From Ctena decussata (taxonomy: Eukaryota > Mollusca > Bivalvia > Lucinida > Lucinidae): a stretch of DNA of 64,000 nucleotides. A model generated the notes under the pieces. The model saw only the letters and a program-made list of their open reading frames with translations. It was not told the DNA's origin and ran no database searches. Of this stretch, positions 35,076-46,104 are shown in pieces. The position numbers and the translations under genes are program-made. Position 1 is the stretch's first letter. Each line of letters begins with the position of its first letter. The stretch lies in NCBI GenBank assembly GCA_963989385.1, contig OZ022502.1, positions 54,119,454 to 54,183,453 of the forward strand, written 5' to 3'.

Positions 35076-35307
35076 CTTCGAGTTGGCGAGGATACGTACA
35101 GACTCGTTTCCAAGACAAGGAGGTGCATGTTACGGATTCATTCCCTCGAGCCTCCCATGGAACATCGTCAACAGAATTGGACAGATCATGATAAGATAAA
35201 GAAAATATACCATGCAGCATCATAATTCTACCCAAAATACGAATACATATAATGAATAATTGTAACTCTCAAATGCTAGTTTATTGTTTATTTTACCAGC
35301 TTTATTG

Positions 35308-35546
35308 GGGGTGGTCGGGTCGGGCGATGGTGCTGAGTAACTGTCACTGCCGGGGCGTCCTACTAATTTGGATAATAGTAGGGCAAGGGCCTATTATGCT
35401 TGCAGTAGGTGCGGGTGGGGGTTGCATGGATATTTTTTCTCGCCTATCAGACGTCTTTTCTATTTCCCTTTTTCTGGGAGACAGCTCGATATAGACTGAA
35501 ATACTATTTCAAAGGACCGTTAAACCCCAAACAACCAACCAACCAA
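35308..35546 (+). mobile_element. SINE family 1, copy C
   Basis: Opposite orientation to copies A, B and D: GGTCGGGTCGGGCGATGG at the left, GCAGTAGGTGCGGGTGGGGG, then ATATAGACTGAAATACT and a tail AAACAACCAACCAACCAA. Target duplication not clear. Confidence 0.82.
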
Positions 35547-35989
35547 GTAGATTTACCGTCGTTATTTGCCACTAGTTGGTTAATAGAAAGGTAACGTACC
35601 ACAATGATGTGTAACCCAAGATATTTTTAAATACTGTTATTTTATGCAACAGATATGTTATGTATCAATCTACAAACCATATCTGTAATTAATGTTTTTT
35701 TATCATTACCTAGTAATTATGATATTGATTACTTAAAAGATTTAATGCTATGTAATTTTGAAAAGCTAGATTCCGCTGAAGCAAGGAATACACGCAGCGG
35801 CCGTGTAGTGCATGCAGCATAAGGTAACTCTCTGTCGTCATCACAGCTTTTCAGATTCTCGGCACCAAATAATAGTGATGGCGACAGCAGCTCGGAAGCC
35901 GAAAACAGTGGTCATGACGAAAGACAGAGAGACTGAGTGACACGGATGCGCGGACACTAGCTCAGAAATTCTGTGCGTCTAACAGTCAA
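35547..35989. other. AT-rich, then a short acidic/Ser-rich frame
   Basis: At about 35868-35935 the + strand reads SDGDSSSEAENSGHDERQRD before a stop. This could be the start of the decayed gene that follows, but the link is inferred only from position. Confidence 0.35.
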
Positions 35990-38032
35990 ACGGGACACGA
36001 GAGTGACAGCGTAGATCATGAAAGACAGCATGTGGACAGACTGTTTGTGACAGAATGTGGTTGTAACTATGACTGCTTTCGAAAACTCAGTTCGTTCAAT
36101 GACCAAGCTTACAATTTGCTTCTGAATTTTAGAGATTTTGCTACATCGGAGACAGACATCTATCTTCTTTCAAAGCCAGAGCATTTGGGAAAGGTGAATT
36201 CACCAGAAAGGGCTAACGCGAGAGACAAAGATTTCGATACTCGTTTCAGGGTGTAGAGATATGCAAAACTACATGGCGTGCAATTTATGATACTGGCAAG
36301 TTTGAAAAAGCAACTGAAGGAAAGGTGTTACTCCCCGTGTGCATGGACTGGCCGGTAAAAGATCTAACCATGGTCATTGAAGTTATAGAAGGTGTAGTTG
36401 TATTTATTAAAAGATATGCCAACCAGTTTGGCCTTCCTCTCCCGCTGCACCAAGAGCACGTGTCAATACACCACCCATATTGTCGCCGTGAAGTGAAAGC
36501 AAAGCTTCTATTCATGCAAAAATACAGTCAACTCTCGATATCTCGAACACTGATATCTCAGTGACTCTTATATTACAGAATATAGTTTGGACACATTTCT
36601 TATCTTTATTTACGTTTCATCTCATTTTATCTCAAACTGTCTCAAACTACTGATATCTCAAAGTAAATTTTCTGGGACCAGAAAATTTACTTTAAGATAT
36701 CAGTAGTTTGTGGTTAACTTCGACTTTGAGATATCGAGAGTGGACTGTATAGAGAGTCCTGCATTCAATTTGAGAAAGGATATGTAGAGAGGTTTGTGTT
36801 TTATGAAGTTTGGCAATCTTGTTTCCCCCACATTGAGTGTATTAAACCCAAAACTGACCTTTGTAAAACCTGTTTTGAATTACGAGAGGACATCGCAGGT
36901 ATCGGCATTGAAGAAGACACAGAAATTGTTGATCATATTGAATTGGCTCGACGGAAAAGAGACTTTTACAAAGAATGTATAGAACTTGCCCGCCCAGAAC
37001 TAAAAGGAGAGGAATCACCACTGAAACACTACACGCCTTCATGTTCTTCAAGTTATTATACTTTTGACTTTTCTCAGGACGTCACACTTCCACATTTTTC
37101 TCAACAAGTTGATGCTCTATTCTTTGAAGCCCGCGTAAAATTCAAATACTCGTATATGTATTTAGAATCTGTGTTGAAAATTTACTACTTAATAGACGAG
37201 AATGAAACAATCGGAGAAAACGGGACCCATACCGATGGACCGAATGCTGTTTAGTGTATGCTGCACCATTATCTTGCTGCGAACAGTCATGGAGAAACTG
37301 TGTGCAGTTTTCAAAGGCAAAGTACTTCACTATTTAACATGGACATGCGCAAAAGGACTACATGGTGACATCCAGTTGCACTTTATGATAGCCGGACACA
37401 CAAAATGCTTATGTAACGAATGCTTTGGAGTGATCGAGAAACGGTACAGGTGAACATGCTCTCCAAACTAGCTGTTTTTTTTTAAATTCGTCAGCCAGGT
37501 GTAACGGTAGCGAACTTCTCAGTAAGGAGGAAAATTCTCAGGAACTGACACAGTCCAATCCTAGATCCAACCCGAGATACCATGTGGGAAAGCGACAACA
37601 CACAATTAGTCACCATCAAAGACAACACCAGAAGCAGCCATGTGAACAGCAATTTTCCATATAGGTAGTAATACCGCTAATAACATAGATGAGTCACAGT
37701 GACTGAAATGGTACAGATGGGACAGACAGCTGCTTCAGCAATTATTTCAAACTTGTGAAAGGAATAGGAAAGTTTCACCACTTTCGTTTATCTTCCAAAG
37801 GACCAGGAACTTTGCATGCCATGCGAGGTTGAAAATAGGTGACGTAGAGCAGCAACTACCACTACTAAAGGACAACGTGCAAACGAGCGATATTATGCAA
37901 AGGAGCTCATGTGTTATTGAGCATGCTGGGTTAACCGCTGAAGGACAACGATATATGTTAAATGAGGTTCGACCTCTTGTTCAGTGTGATCATCGTGAAT
38001 CTTTCTGTTCCAGGCCAGCAACTGAAAAATAG
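35990..38032 (+). pseudogene. Decayed transposase-like gene of an invertebrate family, MITE-interrupted
   Basis: Fragments in order: 36032-36256 (VTECGCNYDCFRKLSSF, a Cys-containing start), then a one-base frame change near 36240 into FQGVEICKTTWRAIYDTG, then 36400-36522 (VVVFIKRYANQFGLPLPLHQ). A 223-bp MITE follows, then 36750-37254 (CIKPKTDLCKTCFELREDI, RRKRDFYKECIELARP, DFSQDVTLPHFSQQVDALFF), a stop at 37252, then another frame with HYLTWTCAKGLHGDIQLHFM and IAGHTKCLCNECFGVIEKRY. Further on, IGKFHHFRLSSKGPG (about 37765-37810) and HAGLTAEGQRYMLNEVRPLV reach the C terminus at 38032. I know this as an uncharacterised family repeated in invertebrate and fish genomes. I recall a conserved HADNC-x-GQNKN block just before the TW segment. 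It is absent here, apparently removed by a deletion that also shifts the frame. Not functional. Superfamily not asserted. Confidence 0.78.
36525..36747. mobile_element. pogo-type MITE inserted in the decayed gene
   Basis: Terminal repeats CAGTCAACTCTCGATATCTC and GAGATATCGAGAGTGGACTG, flanked by TA on both sides (36523-36524 and 36748-36749). Removing the element and one TA rejoins the coding sequence in frame (MQKY then RESCIQF). Central palindrome AGTAAATTTTCTGG / CCAGAAAATTTACT. A relative lies at 40698-40902. CAGTcrACTCTCG ends and a TA target fit the pogo branch of Tc1/mariner. Confidence 0.9.
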
Positions 38033-38137
38033 GAAGAATTATATAGCTGCCCCATTTTACCTCCGAATTTTCTTTTACGGGAAAAGTTACTCATACTGAT
38101 TACATGCGTTTGCTGTATTAACGTTAATAATTGTGAT

Positions 38138-38613
38138 TAAGAAATAGATCAGCTCTAGCAGTGAATTGTTGAGTAATAATTCACTGTTTGGAGGTCAGTT
38201 GTAAAGTAGATCATATCACGAGCGCGGAACGCGAGTGATATATCTACTTACAACTGACTGACAAACAGTGAATTGTTACTCAACAATTCAATGCTAGAGC
38301 TGAACTATTTCGATTCTAACGCTCAAAAACGCTTAAAAGGTATTCTTTTCATTCAAACTCTCCCAAAGTTCCCGCCCGCGCGTTCATGCTCCCGCCAATA
38401 TTCTTAACTGTATCTAAGGTAAATATACGTTTTTATGGCTATTTAAGATAGAAAAAGAGACGTTACACCGTCTAACGTCTCAAAACGTCACAAAATTACG
38501 TCAGTAATGCAAGTGACGTCAGCAGTTAGACTCGCGCGCTCCGAGACAGTGATTTGTTGCAGAATAAAACACGGGAACTTTCCATTGCTTCTATAGGCGC
38601 ACTGTGTTAGAAT
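38138..38613 (+). mobile_element. Fold-back element family H, copy 2
   Basis: Starts AAGAAATAGATCAGCTCTAG with a hairpin to about 38310 (apex CGAGCGCGGAACGCGAG). It continues through CAAACTCTCCCAAAGTTCCC, GAGACGTTACACCGTCTAAC and AAGTGACGTCAGCAG, and ends TATAGGCGCACTGTGTTAGA. It matches copy 3 (60124-60599) almost end to end. Confidence 0.9.
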
Positions 38614-38662
38614 ATGCATTTGAAGTGAAAACACTGATAATTGTGTTATCCATAATAGTGTA

Positions 38663-38676
38663 ACGTGACGTCACGT
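38663..38676. promoter_or_regulatory. Perfect CRE-centred palindrome
   Basis: ACGTGACGTCACGT, a 14-bp palindrome containing the full CRE TGACGTCA, about 50 bp outside the fold-back element. No promoter context. Confidence 0.4.
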
Positions 38677-39374
38677 AACGTTTTTAATTGTGGCAAATTT
38701 CATTAGATACCAGTGTGTTTAAAACCGCCATAACATCCTTGATAATCTAGATAACTTCAAAAGGTTTTTACCTTTTTGTTCTATACTGGCATGCACATTC
38801 AGATAACAGAAAACCTAAAAAATCGATTTTTTATGTCATACCGTCGATTTCTGTCTGGACGGGCTAATATATTTCAGCCAGTCGATTTGTTCTCAAATTA
38901 ATTTCCGCATATTTTTGCCCATTTTGGAAATGAAAAACAAACTTACAGGTAGGCACATAGCATAGCACACCTCGGATCGACGTCGACTCAACATCACGCC
39001 CACTAACGTTGATACGATTTATTTCATTGTTGTGTATCCGCCGGGCTGTGCATGTTGGACCGTTTGGTGACAAACGGATTAAATGGGGCCGGCTTGAATT
39101 GGGTGCACAGTATGCATGCACAAACATGTTTGAAAAATATGGACGGCACGGTTTGCAAATCTAGAAGGTCCTATAATTTTGTAGACAAATCTAAACAGGC
39201 TGGAGTTGCTACGCGCTACATACACGTAAGCATAAGTAGCCCGGAAATGACGTATTATACTTTCATCTATTTCGTTAGTTATCGAGTATGGCGAAATATT
39301 TCGATTTTTCGAATTACTTAATCGATACTCTATGTACCGAAATAGTTATTTTTCAGTTATTTTTCAGTTATATA
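38677..39374. other. No gene seen
   Basis: Mixed-composition sequence. An 89-codon + frame at 39052-39321 has no family resemblance. Confidence 0.45.
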
Positions 39375-39538
39375 CAGTCCAACCTGTATTAAGCAAATCA
39401 AAATCTGCTTGCTTAAGACAGGTGCTAGCATAATACAGGTACATTTCAATGCATTTGCCTCTTTGGGGAACTGAATACATGCTTGCTTAATACAGGTTGC
39501 TTGCTTAATAGAATTTGCCACTAAGATAGGTTTTACTG
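39375..39538. mobile_element. pogo-like MITE, CAGTCCAACCTGTATTAAG end
   Basis: Left end CAGTCCAACCTGTATTAAGC after TA. The right end complement CAGTAAAACCTATCTTAG is similar but not identical. Internal repeats of GCTTGCTTAATACAGGT occur. The right TA is not conserved. Confidence 0.6.
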
Positions 39539-39657
39539 CAGTGAAATGAATGAAAGAGCAATATGTCTGTTCCCGGGCTGCATACAAACAAACATGTAAT
39601 TACAAAGTTTGAAAATAACGTTCCACTGATAAAGAGCCAGCTATAATTTTAGCAGTA

Positions 39658-39864
39658 GGGTCAGATCGGGTAACTTCGGACAGCGGGTAAATTCGGACAT
39701 ACCATTGCAAACAGTGAAAATCCAGATGAGACGACTCATGGTGAGCCTTCTCATCAGGATTTTCACTGTTTTTGCCGAGTTATTTTTGTTTTGTTTTAAT
39801 TTCCAAACAACTGACATATAAAGGAAACAATGTCACTTTCCGAATTTACCTGCTGTCCGAACCC
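39658..39864. mobile_element. MITE, GGGTAACTTCGGACAGCGGG family, copy 1
   Basis: Flanked by TA (39656, 39865). Left end has GGGTAACTTCGGACAGCGGG then TAAATTCGGACATACC. The right end is the complement TTTACCTGCTGTCCGAACCC. Central hairpin AACAGTGAAAATCCAGATGA with its complement around ATGGTGAGCC. Other copies at 43281 and 47761. Confidence 0.88.
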
Positions 39865-39866
39865 TA

Positions 39867-40252
39867 TACATAGCGTATTTTAATGTAACTGCTGACAATG
39901 ACTTTCTTAACCTCGCGACCTCATGTGTTCAAGCATTCTATTAACGTTGGTTTCTCAGTATATGCCAATACCATGGCCTTGCATGCTCTTAGTATCAGTC
40001 CTATAACACATGCTGGGAGGACACTAGACGCTTTCAATTGTCGAAAAATCTTGAAAATTGACTTCTAAAAATCTTTGACCTAGTCTGTTTTCAAACACCC
40101 TACTGATCTTACCAAACAAGCAGGACCAAGAAAGATAAGGGATGAATGCGAAATAAATGGGAAAATAAGAGACAAAAAAGGGAAAGGTCTGTAGAAATTC
40201 GAAAAAGAAATAGTCCGTGCGCACATTTCTTGATAGCGTGACCCCTACGCGG
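39867..40252. other. No gene seen
   Basis: Short unique stretch before the SINE. Nothing recognised. Confidence 0.5.
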
Positions 40253-40265
40253 AGACCTCATACGT

Positions 40266-40410
40266 TGGTTGGTTGGTTGATTTGATGCTTAACGTCCACG
40301 GTAAACAACTAAGGTCATGTCGGGACGGTCAGTTAACCTAACCACACTATTCCTGGGCAGGCTTAGACCTTCTAAGCGGTTAACCAGTAGTAAGTGCACA
40401 TACTTTCGCC
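40266..40410 (-). mobile_element. SINE family 2, copy B, 5'-truncated
   Basis: Tail (TTGG)n, CTTAACGTCCACGGTAAAC, CATGTCGGGACGGTCAG and GTGCACATACTTTCGCC match copy A, but the tRNA-like head is missing. Identical 13-mers AGACCTCATACGT at 40253-40265 and 40411-40423 flank it. Head-side truncation together with a long target duplication is typical of target-primed reverse transcription. Confidence 0.92.
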
Positions 40411-40697
40411 AGACCTCATACGTCATGAGAAAAATGAGTGTCATATATTGAGTAGCTAATTATGTCTCCTGTCGACTGCACTTTCGATTTGACTCATCAA
40501 GTTGATAAGTCAAAATTTGGTTTCGAATATTCGATCCCACACCCTTTCCCAGCAATTTTCTTGGAACTTTTGGCCGCCGAAAGGATAAGAATTGCACCTT
40601 TCTGACTTCTCAAGTTCAATTTTTTGGTCCTCGCAATACCTATTTGACCTTATTAGGCAATTTAAACCATTTTCAGCATTCATTTGTTTTCAGAATA

Positions 40698-40902
40698 CAG
40701 TCAACTCTCGATGTCTCGAATTCTAATTTCCGCCCAAACTACTGATATCTCAAAGTAAATTTTCTGATACCAGAAAATTTACTTTGAGATATCAGTAGTT
40801 TGAGAGAACAGGAGTTGAAATGTAAATAAAAGTAGGAAATATATTCTTTGATATCAGAAGATATTTTGAGATATCAATGTTCGAGATATCGGTAGTTTAC
40901 TG
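40698..40902. mobile_element. pogo-type MITE, copy 2
   Basis: TA flanks, left end CAGTCAACTCTCGATGTCTC, right end GAGATATCGGTAGTTTACTG. Central palindrome TCAAAGTAAATTTTCTG with complement, as in the copy at 36525. Confidence 0.88.
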
Positions 40903-41085
40903 TACTTCAATTCAGTCCAGCATACTGCACTTTATCGTTGAAGTAAAATGTATTTTGAGACAATAGTATGTGTAAAATCAGCTTTTTGATAATATGGAAC
41001 GTACCTAATCTTAAACATTTGCATATGGAAAATACAACTTTAGGCCGTTTCAAATGCAATATGATCTGAGTTTTAGACCTCCAAA

Positions 41086-41753
41086 ACTCACAGTATCCGA
41101 ACGCACTGTACCCTCTTTTCCGGTTTTCATAGCGTTGAATCGAGAGTACAAAATTCGCTTATACCCGGTAGCCGGAAATCATTATGTTTTGAGTTTTTAT
41201 CCGGAATCTACTGCGTCATTTATAGTTATTCGGCTTCGAAAATGTAAAGAGGTAAGTTTAATATAATTTTCTCTTCGGTCTTTTACTTTATTGCCCTGTA
41301 CAATGAAAAACTCCTTGCCGTCGCAGATTTTTTTCCCGAACAGCTTAATTTAACACGAGATTGTGTCGTGCAAAACTTAGCTATCATTCTTTTATCAAAA
41401 CTAACAAACTGTAGATTGATAACGCCTTCCGTTTATTCTAAAGATTTTTTATAAAACATGTAAGAAAATGCTCAAAATGGTTTAAGAATCATGCCAAGGG
41501 CGATTTGAATACTGTACCAATTACTACCCACCCATACACGACATTGTACAGGGTAATAAAGTAAAAGACCCAAGAGCAAATTATATTAAACTTACCTCGA
41601 AGCTGAATAGCTATAAATGACGCAGCAGATTCCGGATAAAATCTCAAAACATAATGATTTCCGACTACTGGTTATAAGCGAACGTTTGTACTCTCGATTC
41701 AACGTTATGAAAACCGGAAGAGATTGTACATGTAGTTCGGATACTGTGAAACT
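41086..41753. repeat. Large inverted duplication with a 231-bp loop
   Basis: Left arm 41086-41310 is repeated inverted at 41542-41753 at roughly 80-85% identity by eye. Landmarks on the left are CACAGTATCCGAACGC, GTTGAATCGAGAGTACAAA, ATCATTATGTTTTGAG, TCCGGAATCTACTGCGTCAT, AGGTAAGTTTAATATAA and TTACTTTATTGCCCTGTACA. The left arm contains a 66-codon frame (from 41054) ending at a consensus splice donor AG|GTAAGT near 41250. The right arm has the donor but its frame is broken by indels. Confidence 0.85.
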
Positions 41754-41883
41754 GAATTGGTGGGTTATTTGGTAGAGCTTCAGTCATACTTTTTCGGTTA
41801 TCTTACACTACTTTATGTGGATCTCATGTATCACTGACCATCAATTAAGATGTGGTTTCGAAATGTGCAGTTTCTTGAATATC

Positions 41884-42092
41884 TGAGCCACGACACGACA
41901 AAACCTACAATGTGGTTGTGCGCCCAGCCAGACTGATCAGACTATTCGATAAGCGCTTAAAAGATAGCTTAGGGTCTGAGTTACCTCCATGCGGACAGCG
42001 AGGACTCTGATTAGACTGGGTGGATGCCCAGTCTGATCTGAGTCCACGATGGGCGCGCAACCACTTTGCTGGTTTTATCGTGTCGCGGCTCA
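41884..42092. mobile_element. TGAGCCGCGACACG-family MITE, copy 3
   Basis: Starts TGAGCCACGACACGACAAAA, ends TTTTATCGTGTCGCGGCTCA. Left arm partly deleted. Right arm with TGGATGCCCAGTCTGATCTG intact. Confidence 0.88.
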
Positions 42093-43280
42093 GTCTGATT
42101 CTATTAAACGAAAATGTTTCATAAGGCAATATTATTGCATTTGAATGAAAATCAAGACAAAGCAAAATGTCGATTTAGTGTTATAATATATCTGCCTTTC
42201 TGAAAAAATATACAGCTAAAACATAAACTTTCTGGGAATTATAGAGGAACCATATTGGGCTCGAATCATATATTGCTCTTTATGACGACAGTTTGTTTTC
42301 ATCAGAAACGGGCAACAACGAAAACGTGATTTCAGGCAGTCTGATGTTGGGGCGCCTTTTGAAAGGTCGATGACATCAGTAAAGTTCAAAGAGCAAGTAG
42401 CTATTACCTATTCAAAAGCAAAATTCTAAAAAATATTTCATTCGAAGAGACTGTGTCTTTTATGACGTTAAGAATATCTACATTATATTTATTGATATAC
42501 ATAAATTTACAGAAAAAAATATTTAAGTTACACTTTCAAATTGTCACACTGTCCACTTCTACCTTTCGATGATTGCTTTATTCTCTATATAAAGATCTTT
42601 CCAAGGTATCAACGTTGGGTTCTGGCAATATTCAAATAAAGCCTTTTACGCTACTGGCTTCCGCGCTGATCAGCACAACGGGTATCCAATTTTATTCAGC
42701 TATAGCAGATACGCGCTTGAATTCTATTATTCCAGTAGCACTAGTAGCACTGATAACCACCTGAATGACACGGAACAAACCGGGTACATCCAAAACTACT
42801 ATCACAAAACTTTTTAACTCCAGTGTTTCACGTACGAGGTGTCGAACACATCTGGCAAAATTTTGCTGTTTCTTAATGTATAAACAGGATATTATCCGCT
42901 ACATACCGTTTATTATTGAAATTTGACTAAGCTTTTGAATAATAAATTTGTAATTCAAATGTCGTCGTATGCGAGATTGGGACAAGATTTGAATAATGCC
43001 ATAATCTTGGAGCGCGTTATTTACACACACGAAATAAATGTTCATGATACTAAATTGAGTTGAATACGAAATTCATATAATTTCTGTAATGTATTGTTTA
43101 TAAATAAGGCGATATTAGGCACAGGATGCAAATGGGGCCTTTTACAATTCTTGTGTCGCATACGATACCCAAATATGACACAAAATTATTCATGTCTGAT
43201 TCATTTCATATGCAAGATGGAAATTAACATCGTCTTGTAGAGTTTCGGTCTTATCGTATGGTCATTTGACATTGACAGTA
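42093..43280. other. No gene seen
   Basis: AT-rich. A 63-codon frame at 42573-42764 is hydrophobic but unrecognised. Confidence 0.5.
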
Positions 43281-43496
43281 GGGGAGATTCGGGTAACTTT
43301 GGACAGGCGGGTAAATTCGGACATACCATTGCAAACAGTGAAAATTCAGATGAGACGGCTCATCATGAGCCGTCTCATCAGGATTTTCACTGTTTGACCA
43401 GTTATTGTTTTGTTTTAGTTCCAGACAACTGACAAATAAAGGGGAAAATGTCAGTGTCCGAATTTACCCGCTGTCCGAAGTTACCCGACTCTCCCC
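43281..43496. mobile_element. MITE, GGGTAACTTCGGACAGCGGG family, copy 2
   Basis: TA on the left. GGGGAGATTCGGGTAACTTT at one end and AAGTTACCCGACTCTCCCC at the other. Central hairpin GAGACGGCTCATCATGAGCC with its partner GTCTC. Confidence 0.9.
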
Positions 43497-44719
43497 TTGT
43501 CAGAGACTACCGACTGCCTGTGGACAAAAAAGTAATCAAACACATGTAAAAACTAAGTGACTGAAATGCTTATTTTTTGATGATGCCAAGATTCTAGAAA
43601 GAAACACGATTCTATACCAATATGAGTTGTACAATTCAACCGCTAGCTTAGAGTACAAACCGAAAGAGCCAGGTATAATTGGGATCGTTTATGATTCCCA
43701 TGGCATAAATTTTAAGGACCAAAATCATCGAAAAATGCCAAGGAAAAGGCTGAAATATTAAAACATTTAGAAAATGACACAGTCTTTAAATTTCATGGGA
43801 AAGTTTAAAGTCCTGAAGTCAAAAGACGCCCTATATGGCGGCTTACTGTAGGCAATTTTGACCGTTTCCAGTGCATATTTTGTTTTCACAGTGTCAGGAA
43901 GTGTAAACACGTCATGCGTAATGGGAATACAACCGTGAAAATCACTTGGTTGACTCCTAATTTTAAAACTTTGCATACGAGATCTTTCGAATTTAAGGCA
44001 TTTCACATGCCTCAACGTTAAAATTCTAAAATTTACTCTCATATAAAGGCAAGCTTGGCGTATGTATTATTTAGATCACGATGAAAACAAATGGGAGTCA
44101 CTGAAGTTCTATGTTTCAGGTGATGCTTACTATTCGCGAGCATCTATCAGACCTCTGTTTTGAGATCCAATTCTGTTAATATAAAGATTTCGGATTCGAT
44201 TTAAGGATTCGGACATATGATTTTTATACATTGGTTACTTTCACTTTTCGCATCTCCAGGCCTGCAAAATTCAGTGGATCGCTCTTTGTAGAGCCTGTAT
44301 TTCTTCATGACAGCGTCGTGTATCACTGACACGTTTCGAACATTTTTTTTTCTTTTTTCTTTCATGAGATAAACTTTTCCTTCTAAATAGAAATTAAGAC
44401 AAGACGCGTGGTATTTAAAGTATGCTTATTCTGACAGAACCAGGTGATCTCGTAAAACAGAAGTACCTTTTTTGTTTTAGGTGCTTGGCATTGTGTAAGA
44501 ATGAAAGCATATACTTAAAGGAGATTCTGAGCGGGTGTCATATTTGACTCAGTCATACCCGGTTCATTTAAAATCTATACCTTTAAATGGATTTTTGCAT
44601 GCTGTCTACGCGTGATTTCAATGTTTATAAACCTTTTGTAGCTTTGAAGTAAATGAAGTATCAACGTGCGTTTTGACACAGGCCATGAGCTAAGAAACTC
44701 ATTCCATGATTAACAATTT
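43497..44719. other. No gene seen; 91-codon minus frame
   Basis: A minus-strand frame at 43767-44042 stays open for 91 codons but matches no family I know. Judged probably fortuitous. Confidence 0.4.
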
Positions 44720-44917
44720 GGGCGTATTCGGCTGGGCGTTTAGTGCTTCACAATTCTAAGCGCGAAACAATTTTTCTATAGAAAGTGTTTCACGCTAAGA
44801 ATTGTAAAGCACGAAACACCCAGTCTTTCCCGATTCTTAGCGTGAAATTCTTTTTCTATAGAAAAAGTGTTTTACGCTAAAAATCGTGAAGCACTAGACG
44901 CCCAGTCGAATACGCCC
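44720..44917. mobile_element. Fold-back MITE, GGGCGTATTCG family, copy 2
   Basis: GGGCGTATTCG and CGAATACGCCC ends identical to copy 1. Internal half-palindromes TAGTGCTTCACAATTCTAAG and TTCACGCTAAGAATTG, with TTTTTCTATAGAAAAAG at the hairpin apex. Confidence 0.9.
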
Positions 44918-45653
44918 AAAGTAAAACGTCAAGTCCACCAAACAGTATTGACTCTCCGCTGATTTGTAGAATACATGTATTTTTCACAATGGCTTTTGCA
45001 TAGGACAAGGACCTCGGACACTTTCAATGCATTTTCCTATTTTTCGACAAATTACTGCAGCTTCCTTGGGACGCCAATGTTAAAGATTTTAGCAGTAACA
45101 GGTAGACATATGCATTACAAAGAGGTTTTGATACTGTTTTTGAAAAATCATTACTTCTGCAGACTAGCTCTCGCTGACTTTCTCAAGAGGGGTACGTGAA
45201 ATTTTCGGTCGTCAAAAATACATGTATATTTGTATTTCAGAGCAACACATTTCAACAGAAGTATACCGAAAGTTCAATTTGACCACTTTTACAGGCAAAT
45301 TTACATCTGTCCTTTGAATTTTAGCGCCATGATAGAATAGATATTGGTACTGACGATCATTAGGCTTGGAGTCATATTAAAGAAATAGTATGCTTCTTAA
45401 GCCGATTTCAGATAAGATTACAAGTGTTGCACATTTCATAACCGGTAATTAACAGACCTGATCAGCCGAGTCGGCTAATTTTGTTTCATAAGTGTGTTCT
45501 TTGCTTCCTTTCAAAACTTATCTGGTAGTAAATACCTTGTACCGACCATGTACTAGAAAACTTACAGCGAATCATTGACTAACAACTGCGTTAAGCTAAG
45601 ATTGCTTTGCACATCTGGGACCAGTACTGTGCTATAGAGTAGTTTATATTCCT
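44918..45653. other. No gene seen
   Basis: Nothing recognised. Confidence 0.5.
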
Positions 45654-45875
45654 GGGGCCGTATTCATAAAACGACTTAACTGGTTGCTATGCTGTTGCTA
45701 AGGCTAAATTTCTTTGAAGGAGATTTCCTACAACTACGAAATTTGCTCTGGAGGAACAGTCTAAAAAGACTGTTCCTCCAGAGCAAATTTCATAGTTGTA
45801 GGAAATCTCCTTCATAGAAATGCAGCCTTAGCAACAGCATAGCAACGACTTAAGTCATTTTATAAATACGGCCCC
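45654..45875. mobile_element. Palindromic MITE, GGGGCCGTATTCAT family, copy 2
   Basis: Same palindrome as 8415-8637, with apex CAGTCTAAAAAGACTG. The two copies differ at only a small fraction of positions by eye, so they are young or homogenised. Confidence 0.92.
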
Positions 45876-46104
45876 TGGTCCTTAGGTATCTTTGGGCTTA
45901 TACAGAATCATTTTGAAATTGAGTTCTGCATGGTGCCATACCCCGGTGCAATCCATTATATAGACTGATATTCAGTCTCATATTCAGCAATATTCCTCTC
46001 TGATCCCGTTTTAAGGGCAGCTGAATAACTTCGAGCCAATCTATAGCTGGAGCTTGAGAAAGATTGCAAATATTCAGAAAAGTAAAATATTCTTTAAGTA
46101 GGAC

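Noticed and set aside
43767..44042. 91-codon minus frame
   Set aside because: No family resemblance, no neighbours, AT-rich. Length is within chance for 64 kb.
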